A model generated the notes under the pieces. The model worked only from the letters and a program-made list of their open reading frames with translations, had not been told where the DNA came from and did not search any database. DNA of 64,000 bases from Streptomyces scabiei 87.22 (GTDB lineage Bacteria > Actinomycetota > Actinomycetes > Streptomycetales > Streptomycetaceae). Shown here piece after piece: positions 16,769 through 26,707 of the stretch. Position numbers and translations under genes: made by a program. The stretch is taken from assembly GCF_000091305.1 (NCBI RefSeq), contig NC_013929.1, positions 1,302,001 to 1,366,000 on the forward strand. Reading direction: 5' to 3'. Position 1 is the first letter of the stretch; every line of letters begins with the position of its first letter.

Positions 16769-17317
16769 ATGGAACTGCGCGGCGTCGACGAGCTGATGGA
16801 TCTGCTGCACGGCCGCCGGGGCGGCGTCCCGGCACCACAGCGGCGCCGGGACGGACCGGACCGCCCTCCCGGCACCCGTCCGGACCCGCACGCACACGCG
16901 CTGCGGACCGCGGCGCTGCTGCGCCGGGGCCGGCCCGCCGACAAGGAACTGCAGGTGGCCGGTCTGGTGCACACCCTGGGGCAGTTGCTCCGACCGGGTG
17001 AGGACACGGAGGACACGGATCTGGCGGCCGACGCGGTCCGGCCGCTGCTCGGCGACCGCGTCGCCCATCTCGTACGCCTGCACGCTCTCGGCCCCGATCA
17101 CCTGGTACGACTGCACGCGGGCGGCTGGGTGGACGCCGGTCTGGTCGAGGACGTACTGACGCTACGCCAGGCGGGTGAGGCCGGCCGGTCGGCGGGGCTG
17201 GACACCGGGGATCCGGAGGACTGGCGCACCGTGCTGGAACTGGTGGCCGACCGGGCGGACCGCGCCGAGCGGGCCCGCCAGGTCGGGGCGTCGGCTCACC
17301 ACTTGCCGGGCGCGTAG
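16769..17317 (+). CDS. Degenerate HD-domain protein
   Basis: 182 residues whose central part looks like the HD phosphohydrolase fold of the PhnZ/MIOX-like group: PDPHAHALRTAALLRRG, then VAGLVHTLGQLL, then VRPLLGDRVAHLVRLHALG and a late DPEDW. The diagnostic His-Asp pair is His-Thr here, and the second metal-ligand region is also changed, so metal catalysis is doubtful. GGGAGG 8 bases before the ATG fixes the start. The 3' end overlaps the convergent SDR gene by 22 bases. Confidence 0.6.
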   Translation: MELRGVDELMDLLHGRRGGVPAPQRRRDGPDRPPGTRPDPHAHALRTAALLRRGRPADKELQVAGLVHTLGQLLRPGEDTEDTDLAADAVRPLLGDRVAHLVRLHALGPDHLVRLHAGGWVDAGLVEDVLTLRQAGEAGRSAGLDTGDPEDWRTVLELVADRADRAERARQVGASAHHLPGA

Positions 17318-18798
17318 TCCTTCAGGAAGACGCCGTACACGTCCTCGCCCTGCTCGCCGAGCACGACGGGGTCGTAGACGCGGGCCGCGCCGTCGACGAG
17401 GTCGAGCGGGGCGTGGAAGCCCTCGTCGGCGAGGCGCAGCTTGTCGAAGTGGGGGCGTTCGTCGGTGATCCAGCCGGTGTCGACCGAGGTCATCAGGATG
17501 CCGTCGGTCTGGAACATCTCCTGGGCGCTGGTGCGCGTCACCATGTTCATCGCGGCCTTGGCAGCGTTGGTGTTCGGGTGGCCCGCACCCTTGTAGCCGC
17601 GGCCGAAGACGCCCTCCATCGCGGAGACGTTCACGACGTACGCCCGTCCGCTGGCCGCCGCCTTCGCGGCCTCGGCCATGACCGGGCGGAGCTTGCTGAT
17701 CAAGATGAAGGGCGCCGTGTAGTTGCACAGCTGGGTCTCCAGCAGCTCCACCGGGGAGATCTGCTCGATGGTCTGCACCCAGGTGTTGCTCTCGACCACG
17801 TCGGGGACGAGGCCGCCCGCGTCGATGGCGGTGCCGTCGAGGTGGCGGGCCACACTGGCGTTGCCGGCGACCAGGGCGAGGTCGGCGACCGCTTGCGCGT
17901 CGAGTCCGCTGACCCCCGCCGGGAGTGCGGTCAGCCCGGTCAGGCCGTCCACCGCTCCGGAGTTGAAGGCGCCGATGACGTGGTGCGGGGGGAGTTCGCC
18001 GGCGGGCAGCGGGGCGCTCTCGCCCTCGACCAGGGCGGCGTAGGCGGAGGGCAGCCGGCGTACGGTCTGGGTCGCGTTGTTGATGAGGATGTCCAGGGGG
18101 CCCGCCTCGGCCACCCGCTCGGCGAGGGCCACGGCCTGGGCCGGGTCGCGCAGGTCGATGCCGACGACCTCCAGGCGGTGCATCCAGTCCGCCGAGTCGT
18201 CCATGGCGTTGAAGCGGCGGATGGCGTCCTTGGGGAAGCGCGTGGTGATCGTCGTGTGTGCGCCGTCGCGCAGCAGCCGCAGGGCGATGTACATGCCGAT
18301 CTTGGCGCGGCCGCCGGTGAGCAGGGCGCGCTTGCCGGTGAGGTCGGCGCGGGCGTCGCGCTTGCCGCGGTTCAGGCTGGCGCAGTCGGCGCAGAGCTGG
18401 TGGTAGAAGTAGTCGACCTCGACGTACCGGGTCTTGCAGGTGTAGCAGGAGCGGGGGCGCTGGAGTATCCCCGCGATCTTCCCTTCCTCCGTCACGGACG
18501 ACGGCAGGATGCCCTCGGTCTCGTCGTCGATCCGCTGGGCGGAGCCGGTGGCGGTGGACTCCGTGACCGCCTTGTCGTGGGCGGTCTTCGCGGCGCGGCG
18601 CTCCTGGCGGCGGCGCTGCTTGACCATGCGGTAGACACCGGCGGTCGCCCGGCGCACCGCGATGGCGTCCGGGTGGTCGACCTCCAGCTTGTCCAGCTCC
18701 TCCAGCACGCCGAGGCACACGGCGAGCCGGTCCGGGTCGATGCCCGGGCCGTACACGACCTCGTCCATGGCCGCCGGGCCGTCCTCTGTCACCGTCAT
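17296..18798 (-). CDS. SDR-family oxidoreductase with zinc-ribbon N-terminal part
   Basis: A 500-residue protein. The first 130 residues hold an acidic/basic helical region and then a zinc ribbon with two CxxC pairs (SCYTCKT and LCADCAS). The Rossmann part follows: KRALLTGGRAKIGMYIALRLL as cofactor loop, DILINNATQ, a Ser in NVSAMEGVFG and an NxxAAKAAMNM segment. The usual Tyr-x3-Lys is not obvious (GYKGAGHPNTNAAKAAMN instead). The family is often annotated as SDR; the substrate is unknown. Start ATG 18798 has GGAAG upstream. Confidence 0.78.
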   Translation of the reverse strand: MTVTEDGPAAMDEVVYGPGIDPDRLAVCLGVLEELDKLEVDHPDAIAVRRATAGVYRMVKQRRRQERRAAKTAHDKAVTESTATGSAQRIDDETEGILPSSVTEEGKIAGILQRPRSCYTCKTRYVEVDYFYHQLCADCASLNRGKRDARADLTGKRALLTGGRAKIGMYIALRLLRDGAHTTITTRFPKDAIRRFNAMDDSADWMHRLEVVGIDLRDPAQAVALAERVAEAGPLDILINNATQTVRRLPSAYAALVEGESAPLPAGELPPHHVIGAFNSGAVDGLTGLTALPAGVSGLDAQAVADLALVAGNASVARHLDGTAIDAGGLVPDVVESNTWVQTIEQISPVELLETQLCNYTAPFILISKLRPVMAEAAKAAASGRAYVVNVSAMEGVFGRGYKGAGHPNTNAAKAAMNMVTRTSAQEMFQTDGILMTSVDTGWITDERPHFDKLRLADEGFHAPLDLVDGAARVYDPVVLGEQGEDVYGVFLKDYAPGKW

Positions 18799-18910
18799 CG
18801 CGCTGCCGCTTCCCTGATCACGTGCGGCCCGCCGGGACGCGTCCGCTGTCGAACGGGGAATTGTACGGAGGGGAGGCTGTAGTGGCCAAACTTCGGGTGC
18901 GGGCCGGTGG

Positions 18911-18969
18911 GGGCTGGTCGCGCAGTTCCCCGCGCCCCTGAAAAAGCGGGGCTGCGCCCCTGCTTTTCC
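18911..18969. repeat. Dispersed palindromic element, copy B (partial)
   Basis: Shares with copy A (7705-7801) the block GGTCGCGCAGTTCCCCGCGC and the following inner hairpin (GAAAAAGC...GCTTTTC). The right long arm is degenerate (only GGGGCGCGG near 18983). It sits between two minus-strand genes, as copy A does. Confidence 0.7.
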
Positions 18970-19008
18970 GCCCGAAGGGCACGGGGCGCGGCGACGCACC
19001 CCTACGCG

Positions 19009-20355
19009 TCACACCTCACACGCCGCCAACAGGTCCTCCACTTCCCGGGTGACCGCCCGGGAGAGCCGCTCCAGGTCCGGGACGGCCTCCGCGTCGGCGA
19101 CCAGGCCGTAGTGGACGCTGCCCCGGTACGTCGAGACGGCCACCGCGAGGGACTGGCCGTGGGCGAGCGGGGCCAGGGGGTAGATCTCGGCGAGGGGGCA
19201 GCCGCCGAGGCGGAGCCCGAGGCTCGGCAGCGGCACGCTGGTGACGAGGATGTCGAACCAGAGGCGGGCGGCCTGGCTGACCAGCGGGCCGCCGAGCCGG
19301 TGGCCGAGCGGCAGCACGTGGTCCGCGAGGAGGGCGACCGCGCCGGCGCCCCGGTTGGGCCCGGCGTCCTTGTTGCGGTCCATCGCCGCGCGCACCGTCC
19401 GCAGCCGGCCGAGCGGGTCCGGGTCGTCCACGGGGAGTTTCATCAGATAGCCGGAGAGCCGGTTGCCCTGCGGATGCGCGGTGCGGGGGCGCCGCCGGGA
19501 GACGGGGATCAGGGCCCGGGGGGCGACCCCCTCGCTGCCGTCCCCGCGCTCGTCCAGCCACCGGCGCAGCGCCCCCGCGACCACGGCGATGAGGACGTCG
19601 TTGACGGTGCCGCCGACGGTCTTGCGGATCCGGTGCACGTCGTCGAGGTCCACCAGCACCCCGGCGGTGCGGCGGGTGCCGCTGGCCCCGGAGGTCAGCG
19701 CGGCGGAGGAGCGGGCGGCGAGGGTCGCGTCGAGTGTGGTGCGGGCCACGGAGGCGCCGATGTCGAGGGCGCGCCCGAGGTCGGAGAAGGTGCCCCGGAC
19801 CAGGTCGGGCAGTTTGCGCACCTCGTCGAGGAGGCGGCGCGGCGGCTCGGCGGGACGCGGCCGGGGCGCGGGCATCTCGACGGGGTCCATGACGGCGGCG
19901 GCGAGCGTCAGTGCCCGCAGTCCGTCGGCCAGGGCGTGGTGGAACTTGAACAGCACGGCGAAGGAGGCACCGTCCGCCGCGGGCAGCACATGGGCCTCCC
20001 AGGGCGGCCGGCCGCGCTCCAGCGGACGCTCCATCAGCCGCCCGGCCGCCTCGTGGAAGTCGGGGGTCGGCGCGTGCAGCCGTACGTGGTCGAAGGGCTC
20101 GAAGTCGGCGACCGGTTCCCGGGTCGCGCCGCCGAACGCCAGCGGCAGCCGGACGTCCGGGACCCAGACGTCCCGGATCCGCATCCGCAGTCCCGGCACG
20201 GCGGCGGCCCGCGTGGCGAGCAGTTCGGCGGCGTGGGCGCCCGCGGTGGGCGAGTCGGCCGTGAAGACGCCGAGGGCGGCCAGGTGCATGGGATGTTCGG
20301 CGGACTCGATGTTCCAGAACGCCAGGTCGAGGGGGGCCAGCAGGTCGGAAGTCAA
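19009..20355 (-). CDS. Wax ester synthase/diacylglycerol acyltransferase (WS/DGAT)
   Basis: 448 residues. The active-site motif HHALADG (HHxxxDG) lies near residue 143, preceded by the RPLERGRPPWEAHVL block and followed by GGTVNDVLIAVVAGALR and NRLSGYLMKLPV, all typical of bacterial WS/DGAT. It would transfer acyl-CoA to diacylglycerol or fatty alcohol, forming storage lipid. TTG start at 20355 with GAGG upstream; the N-terminus LLAPLDLAFWNIE fits the family. Genes for glycogen synthesis follow upstream on the same strand, so this looks like a storage-compound neighbourhood. Confidence 0.88.
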   Translation of the reverse strand: MTSDLLAPLDLAFWNIESAEHPMHLAALGVFTADSPTAGAHAAELLATRAAAVPGLRMRIRDVWVPDVRLPLAFGGATREPVADFEPFDHVRLHAPTPDFHEAAGRLMERPLERGRPPWEAHVLPAADGASFAVLFKFHHALADGLRALTLAAAVMDPVEMPAPRPRPAEPPRRLLDEVRKLPDLVRGTFSDLGRALDIGASVARTTLDATLAARSSAALTSGASGTRRTAGVLVDLDDVHRIRKTVGGTVNDVLIAVVAGALRRWLDERGDGSEGVAPRALIPVSRRRPRTAHPQGNRLSGYLMKLPVDDPDPLGRLRTVRAAMDRNKDAGPNRGAGAVALLADHVLPLGHRLGGPLVSQAARLWFDILVTSVPLPSLGLRLGGCPLAEIYPLAPLAHGQSLAVAVSTYRGSVHYGLVADAEAVPDLERLSRAVTREVEDLLAACEV

Positions 20356-20571
20356 TGGCTTGCCTCGCGTCGACGACGGGTGAGTCAGCAGTCAATCGCT
20401 GTTGGCCGATTACGGTCAAGTACGATCAAGCTACGCACAGTTAACAACAGATTACGTTCCATCTCCTGGTGAAGGCGGGACGCATGGGACATCCGTGTGC
20501 ACCGAGGTCACCCTGACGGACCATCCGGCGGTCCGGTCGTGCGGCGGACCGCCCGCCGGACCGCCCGGCGG

Positions 20572-21792
20572 CTAGGGAACCTGCTGCCCCTTGCCCAGAG
20601 CGATCACTCCGCCCTCGGAGACGGTGTACAGCTCGGCGTCCCGCTCGGGGTTGACGCCGATGGTCGCCCCCGGGGGCACCTGGACATTCTTGTCGAGCAC
20701 GGCGCCCCGGACCACCGCGCCCCGCCCGATGTGCACGTTGTCGTGCAGGACCGAGCCCTGGACGACCGCGCCCGGGTCCACCACGACCCCCGGGGAGAGG
20801 ACGGATCGGGTGACCTGGCCGCGGATCAGGCAGCCCGCGCTGATGATCGACTCGCTGGCCATGCCGCCCGCGTTGAAGCGGGCCGGGGAGAGCTGGCCGG
20901 AGCTGGTGTAGATGGGCCAGCTGCGGTTGAAGAGATTGAAGGCGGGGCGCTCGGCGATCAGGTCCATATGGGCGTCGTAGTAGGCGTCGAGCGTGCCCAC
21001 GTCCCGCCAGTAGCCCTGGTCGCGGGTGGTCTCGCCGGGCACGTGGTTGGCGCTGAAGTCGTAGAGCTGCGCCTCGCCGCGGTCGGTGAGCTGGGGCAGG
21101 ATCGACCCGCCCATGTCGTGGATGGAGTCCTCGTCCTCGGCGTCCCGCTGGAGCGCCTCCACCAGGGCCTTGGTGGTGAAGATGTAGTTGCCCATGGAAG
21201 CGAACACGCATTCGGGGTCGGCGGCCAGGCCGGGCGGGTCCGTCGGCTTCTCCAGGAAGCGTTCCACCGATCGGCCGTCGGAGCCGGGCGTGATCACACC
21301 GAAGGACGACGACTCCGTGCGCGGCACCCGGATACCGGCCACCGTCACGCCGGCGCCGCCCTCGATGTGCTGCGCCAGCATCTGGCGCGGGTCCATGCGG
21401 TAGACGTGGTCGGCGCCGAACACGGCCACGTACTCGGGCTGCTCGTCGTGGACCAGGTTCAGGGACTGCAGCAGCGCGTCCGCGCTGCCGAGGTACCAGC
21501 GCGGGCCCAGCCGCTGCTGCGCCGGGACCGGGGTGACGTAGTTGCCGAGCAGGCTCGACATCCGCCACGTCGTGGTGATGTGCCGGTCGAGCGAGTGCGA
21601 CTTGTACTGCGTGAGCACGCAGATGCGCAGGATGTCCGCGTTGACCAGATTGGACAGGACGAAATCCACCAGGCGGTACGTCCCGCCGAAAGTCACCGCC
21701 GGTTTCGCACGGTCGGCGGTCAGGGGCATCAGCCTCTTGCCCTCCCCGCCCGCCAGTACGATCCCCAGCACCGAAGGTCCACCGCGCCGCAT
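20572..21792 (-). CDS. glgC: Glucose-1-phosphate adenylyltransferase
   Basis: 406 residues with the nucleotidyltransferase signature [37 protein letters not shown], the ADHVYRMD metal site and [16 protein letters not shown], then a left-handed beta-helix C-terminus. It makes ADP-glucose from ATP and glucose-1-phosphate for glycogen or related alpha-glucans. It lies 48 bases downstream of glgA, same strand, a natural two-gene unit. Confidence 0.94.
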   Translation of the reverse strand: MRRGGPSVLGIVLAGGEGKRLMPLTADRAKPAVTFGGTYRLVDFVLSNLVNADILRICVLTQYKSHSLDRHITTTWRMSSLLGNYVTPVPAQQRLGPRWYLGSADALLQSLNLVHDEQPEYVAVFGADHVYRMDPRQMLAQHIEGGAGVTVAGIRVPRTESSSFGVITPGSDGRSVERFLEKPTDPPGLAADPECVFASMGNYIFTTKALVEALQRDAEDEDSIHDMGGSILPQLTDRGEAQLYDFSANHVPGETTRDQGYWRDVGTLDAYYDAHMDLIAERPAFNLFNRSWPIYTSSGQLSPARFNAGGMASESIISAGCLIRGQVTRSVLSPGVVVDPGAVVQGSVLHDNVHIGRGAVVRGAVLDKNVQVPPGATIGVNPERDAELYTVSEGGVIALGKGQQVP

Positions 21793-21840
21793 CCCGCCGC
21801 CCCTCTACACCCACCGTTTGTGCCGAACCCTGTTCCCTGA

Positions 21841-22992
21841 CTACCCCAGTTTGAGGACTTCCTCGTACAGCCGGGCAGTCCGCCGCGCCACCGCCTGCCA
21901 GCCGAACTCCCGCACCGCGCGTTCCCGCCCCGCCTCGCCCATCCGGGCGGCCGTCGCGGGGTCGGCGAGCAGCGAGTCCAGCGCGCGGGCCAGCCGGCCC
22001 GCGAAGCCCTCCTCGGTCTCCACGAGCAGGCCCGTGACCCCGTCCTCCACGACCTCCGGGATACCGCCGACCCGGGAGGCCACCACGGCGGTGCCGCAGG
22101 CCATGGCCTCCAGGTTGACGATGCCGAGCGGCTCGTAGACCGACGGGCAGACGAAGACGGCGGCGTGCGTCAGGAGCTGGATCACATCCGGGCGCGGCAG
22201 CATCTGCGGGATCCAGAACAGCCCCTCGCGGACGCGGCCGAGCTCCGCGAAGAGTTCGCGGAACTCCTGGTCTATCTCGGGGGTGTCGGGGGCGCCCGCG
22301 CAGAGCACGACCTGCGCGGCCGGATCGATGTCCCGCACGGCGCGCAGCAGGTGGGGCACGCCCTTCTGGCGGGTGATCCGGCCGACGAACAGGACGTACG
22401 GACGGCCGGGGTCGACACAGATCCGTTCCAGGACGTCCGTGCCGTGGTCCGGCGTGTAGAGGGAGGTGTCGATGCCGTTGTGCACCACGTGCAGCCTCGC
22501 GGGGTCCAGGGCGGGGTAGCAGCCGAGGATGTCGTCGCGCATGGCGCCGGAGACGGCTATCACGGCGTCGGCGGACTCCACGGCGGTGCGCTCGGCCCAG
22601 CTGGACAGGGCGTAGCCGCCGCCCAGCTGCTCGGCCTTCCAGGGGCGCAGCGGCTCCAGCGAGTGGGCGGTCATCACGTGCGGGATACCGTGCAGCAGCT
22701 TGCCGAAGTGACCGGCGAGGTTCGCGTACCAGGTGTGCGAGTGGACCAGTTCACGGTCCTGAAGTCCGGCGGCGATGGAGAGGTCCACGGAGAAGGTGCG
22801 CAGCGCGTCGTTGGCTCCGTCGAGCGCGGACCAGGGCCGGTGGCGTACGACACCGCCGCCCGCGCCCTCGCCCCAGCAGTGCACGTCCAGGTCGACGAGG
22901 GACCTCAACTCGTGGGCGAGGAACTCGACATGGACGCCCGCGCCACCGTAGACGTCGGGCGGATACTCCCGGGTCAGCAGGCCGACTCGCAC
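21841..22992 (-). CDS. glgA: Glycogen synthase / ADP-glucose glycosyltransferase (GT4, actinobacterial type)
   Basis: 383 residues. The N-terminus MRVGLLTREYPPDVYGGAGVH and the C-terminal donor-site blocks (VLFVGRITRQKGVPHLLRA, CPSVYEPLGIVNLEAMACGTAVVASRVGGIPEVV) are those of the actinobacterial GlgA/GlgM group. Members use ADP-glucose to elongate alpha-1,4-glucan or to make maltose-1-phosphate; the sequence does not separate these. First gene of the glgA-glgC unit. Confidence 0.92.
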   Translation of the reverse strand: MRVGLLTREYPPDVYGGAGVHVEFLAHELRSLVDLDVHCWGEGAGGGVVRHRPWSALDGANDALRTFSVDLSIAAGLQDRELVHSHTWYANLAGHFGKLLHGIPHVMTAHSLEPLRPWKAEQLGGGYALSSWAERTAVESADAVIAVSGAMRDDILGCYPALDPARLHVVHNGIDTSLYTPDHGTDVLERICVDPGRPYVLFVGRITRQKGVPHLLRAVRDIDPAAQVVLCAGAPDTPEIDQEFRELFAELGRVREGLFWIPQMLPRPDVIQLLTHAAVFVCPSVYEPLGIVNLEAMACGTAVVASRVGGIPEVVEDGVTGLLVETEEGFAGRLARALDSLLADPATAARMGEAGRERAVREFGWQAVARRTARLYEEVLKLG

Positions 22993-23087
22993 CCGGAACC
23001 CCCTGTCTCAGCGGCTGGTTCCCACATGGTCACCCAGATGGGTCTGTTGGGGAAGACCACGATTCTCGCGCGGCCGTGCTCGCGCGG

Positions 23088-23831
23088 TCAGGCGGGGCGG
23101 GGGCCGCCCGGGGACCGCGGGCCGGGCGGCCGGTCGAAGCAGCAGTCGCCGCACAGGCCACCACCGGGCAGCCGGTAGTAAAGACAGCAGCTGCGGCGGC
23201 GGGACGTCACCGGGTCGAGGGTGCCCGCCAGGGTGGGGTGCGCGAACAGTCCGGCGGCGAGCGCGCGAGCCCGGTCCGCCGCCTCCGTACGACCGTTGGC
23301 GGCCGCCCAGCGGTCGATCCGGCGCACGGCTCCCATGAGCGCGGAGGCCGCGTTTCCCCACAACAGGCGCTCGGAGATGGGGAGTTGAGCCCGCAGAGCG
23401 GCTGCCAACGGCAGCAGGTGGCCGTCCCGTACGACCGCGCCGATCCGCTCGGCGGGCAGGCCGCGCACCTCGGTCAGCCACAGCTCGTCCGGGGCGCTCG
23501 CGTCCGCGTCCCAGCGCAGCAGGCGCGGGTCCAGATCGGGGACGCGGCCGTACACGGCGGCCGCGCCGAGGGCCACCGACCACAGCCGTGCGGCGAAGCC
23601 GAGGTGGGCGATCGAGGCGGCCACGCGCGGTTCGGGGGCCCGCACACTTCGCGCGACTTTTCGGACACGGAAAATTACCGGATTCTCGTAAACCTCCCTT
23701 TTCACATCGGCATCGCGTGCCTCGTAGGCCCGGGCGAGCGTCGGCAGGGACCCGCGCGGCGGTTCGCCCGTGCGTAGTACGAAGAAGCCGCCGAGGGCCG
23801 AGAGCGCGGTGAGCGAGGGGTCGTGATCCAC
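23088..23831 (-). CDS. FhuF-like (2Fe-2S) protein, probable ferric-siderophore reductase
   Basis: About 247 residues ending in the atypical Fe-S motif of FhuF: CC, then ten residues, then CxxC (SCCLYYRLPGGGLCGDCCF). The body contains RVAASIAHLGFAARLWSVALG and DELWLTEVRGLP typical of the family. It would release iron by reducing imported ferric siderophore in the cytoplasm. GTG at 23831 is the best start (VDHDPSLTALSALGGFFVLRTG) but lacks a strong ribosome site. A stretch near 23640-23715 is unusually AT-rich for this genome although inside the frame. Confidence 0.78.
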   Translation of the reverse strand: MDHDPSLTALSALGGFFVLRTGEPPRGSLPTLARAYEARDADVKREVYENPVIFRVRKVARSVRAPEPRVAASIAHLGFAARLWSVALGAAAVYGRVPDLDPRLLRWDADASAPDELWLTEVRGLPAERIGAVVRDGHLLPLAAALRAQLPISERLLWGNAASALMGAVRRIDRWAAANGRTEAADRARALAAGLFAHPTLAGTLDPVTSRRRSCCLYYRLPGGGLCGDCCFDRPPGPRSPGGPRPA

Positions 23832-24059
23832 GAGGACGAGTAGTACCAGCCCCCGCCTCCCCGTCCACCTGCGGGCTTGCACTCCGTGTCGCCCCTCCTG
23901 GGGATGACACAGGGCCGGTCGTACTCCATCGGCAGTAGGACGCATTGAGTGCTCAGGTACGACGACGCGGACGGTTTCGCGAGGCATCGTGGTCACCATG
24001 AAAGCCGAGCGTTCACCGCGCCGGGCCCGGAGCCCCCGCGCCGCGTCGAGGAGCACCTC

Positions 24060-25202
24060 ATGAATGCCCTCGCGTTGTCCGTGCTGCTGTCGTTCGTCTC
24101 CGCCGTGGCGTACGCGGGAGGGGCGATCGTCCAGGAGCGGGTCGCGGTCTCCTCCCCCGCCCGGTCCTACGCCCCGCTGCGCCGGCCGGTCTGGTGGGCC
24201 GCCGTGGGGCTGAACGGCCTCGGCGGGCTGCTGCACGTGGTGGCGCTGGCCTACGGCCCGCTGAGCCTGGTGCAGCCGCTGGGCGCGCTGACCATCGTCT
24301 TCGCCCTGCCCATGGCGGCCCTGTTCGTGGGCCGCAGGGCAGGGGCCACGGCCTGGCGGGGCGCGATCATGGCGACGGTGGGTCTCGCGGGCCTGCTCTC
24401 CCTGGTGGGCTCGGCGGACGCGCGGTCGCTCGACACGGTCCAGCGGGTGCTGGTGGCCGTGGCCAGCGGTGGCGCGGTGGCGGCGCTGACGGTGGCGGGC
24501 CGTGCCGCGCACCGGCACCCGGCGGTGCGCAGCATCCTGCTGGCGGTCGCCTCCGGTGTCGCGTTCGGCATGTCCTCGGTCTTCACCAAGACGGTCGCCG
24601 TCGACTGGACGGACGGCGTGGCGCTCTCGGACCTGCCGACCCTCGCGGTCATAGGCGTCTTCGCGACGGCCGGTCTGCTGCTCTCCCAGGCCGCCTACCG
24701 GGGCGGCGGTCTCGCGGCCCCGCTGGCCACGCTCACCGTGGTGAACCCGGTGGTCGCGGCCGCGGTCGGCATCACGATGTTCGGCGAGACGTTCCGCTAC
24801 GGCACGACCGGCACCCTGCTCGCACTGGGCTGCGGTGTGGTGGCGGCGGGCGGTCTGATCCTGCTGACCACCGAGCGCCTCGCCGCCGAGACCGGGGCGG
24901 AGCACACGGCCGAGGAGGTCGCGGTCACGGCCGCGGGCCCGGGGGCCGACCAGGACTCCCTGGTCCTGAAGGAGCTGCTCGCCGGCCTTCCGGAGCGGAC
25001 CGCGGAGGTCCCGGACGCGGGCTACGCGATCGGCCTGGACAAGCGGGTGGTCGTCCCGGCCCCGTTCCTCGGGAAGGGCGCGGCCGACGAGGAGGACGCC
25101 CCGGCCGGTCTGCTGCTCCAGCCGTTCCACGGCGAGCTGTACGTGCCCCGGGCGCTCCTCGACCGGCATCGTGACCGGCATCGTGACCGCGTGAAATCCT
25201 GA
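24060..25202 (+). CDS. EamA/DMT-type membrane transporter
   Basis: 380 residues with nine to ten hydrophobic helices, the last near residue 275, then a hydrophilic cytoplasmic tail of about 95 residues. Repeated DMT patterns are seen (ALAYGPLSLVQPLGALTIVFALP and APLATLTVVNPVVAAAVGITMFGE). The substrate is unknown. The ATG at 24060 is preceded by GAGGAG. It is divergent from the FhuF-like gene. Confidence 0.85.
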   Translation: MNALALSVLLSFVSAVAYAGGAIVQERVAVSSPARSYAPLRRPVWWAAVGLNGLGGLLHVVALAYGPLSLVQPLGALTIVFALPMAALFVGRRAGATAWRGAIMATVGLAGLLSLVGSADARSLDTVQRVLVAVASGGAVAALTVAGRAAHRHPAVRSILLAVASGVAFGMSSVFTKTVAVDWTDGVALSDLPTLAVIGVFATAGLLLSQAAYRGGGLAAPLATLTVVNPVVAAAVGITMFGETFRYGTTGTLLALGCGVVAAGGLILLTTERLAAETGAEHTAEEVAVTAAGPGADQDSLVLKELLAGLPERTAEVPDAGYAIGLDKRVVVPAPFLGKGAADEEDAPAGLLLQPFHGELYVPRALLDRHRDRHRDRVKS

Positions 25203-25255
25203 GCGGGAGGCCCGGACCGGGCCTCCCGCGCCACATCGTCACGCCGTGCGGTGCG

Positions 25256-26632
<1,377 letters not shown>

Positions 26633-26707
26633 TCAGGATGGCCGGACGGACAATACTGGCGGGCAGGAACGGCACCACCGATATCAGGATCCATAGGAGC
26701 CAACCGT

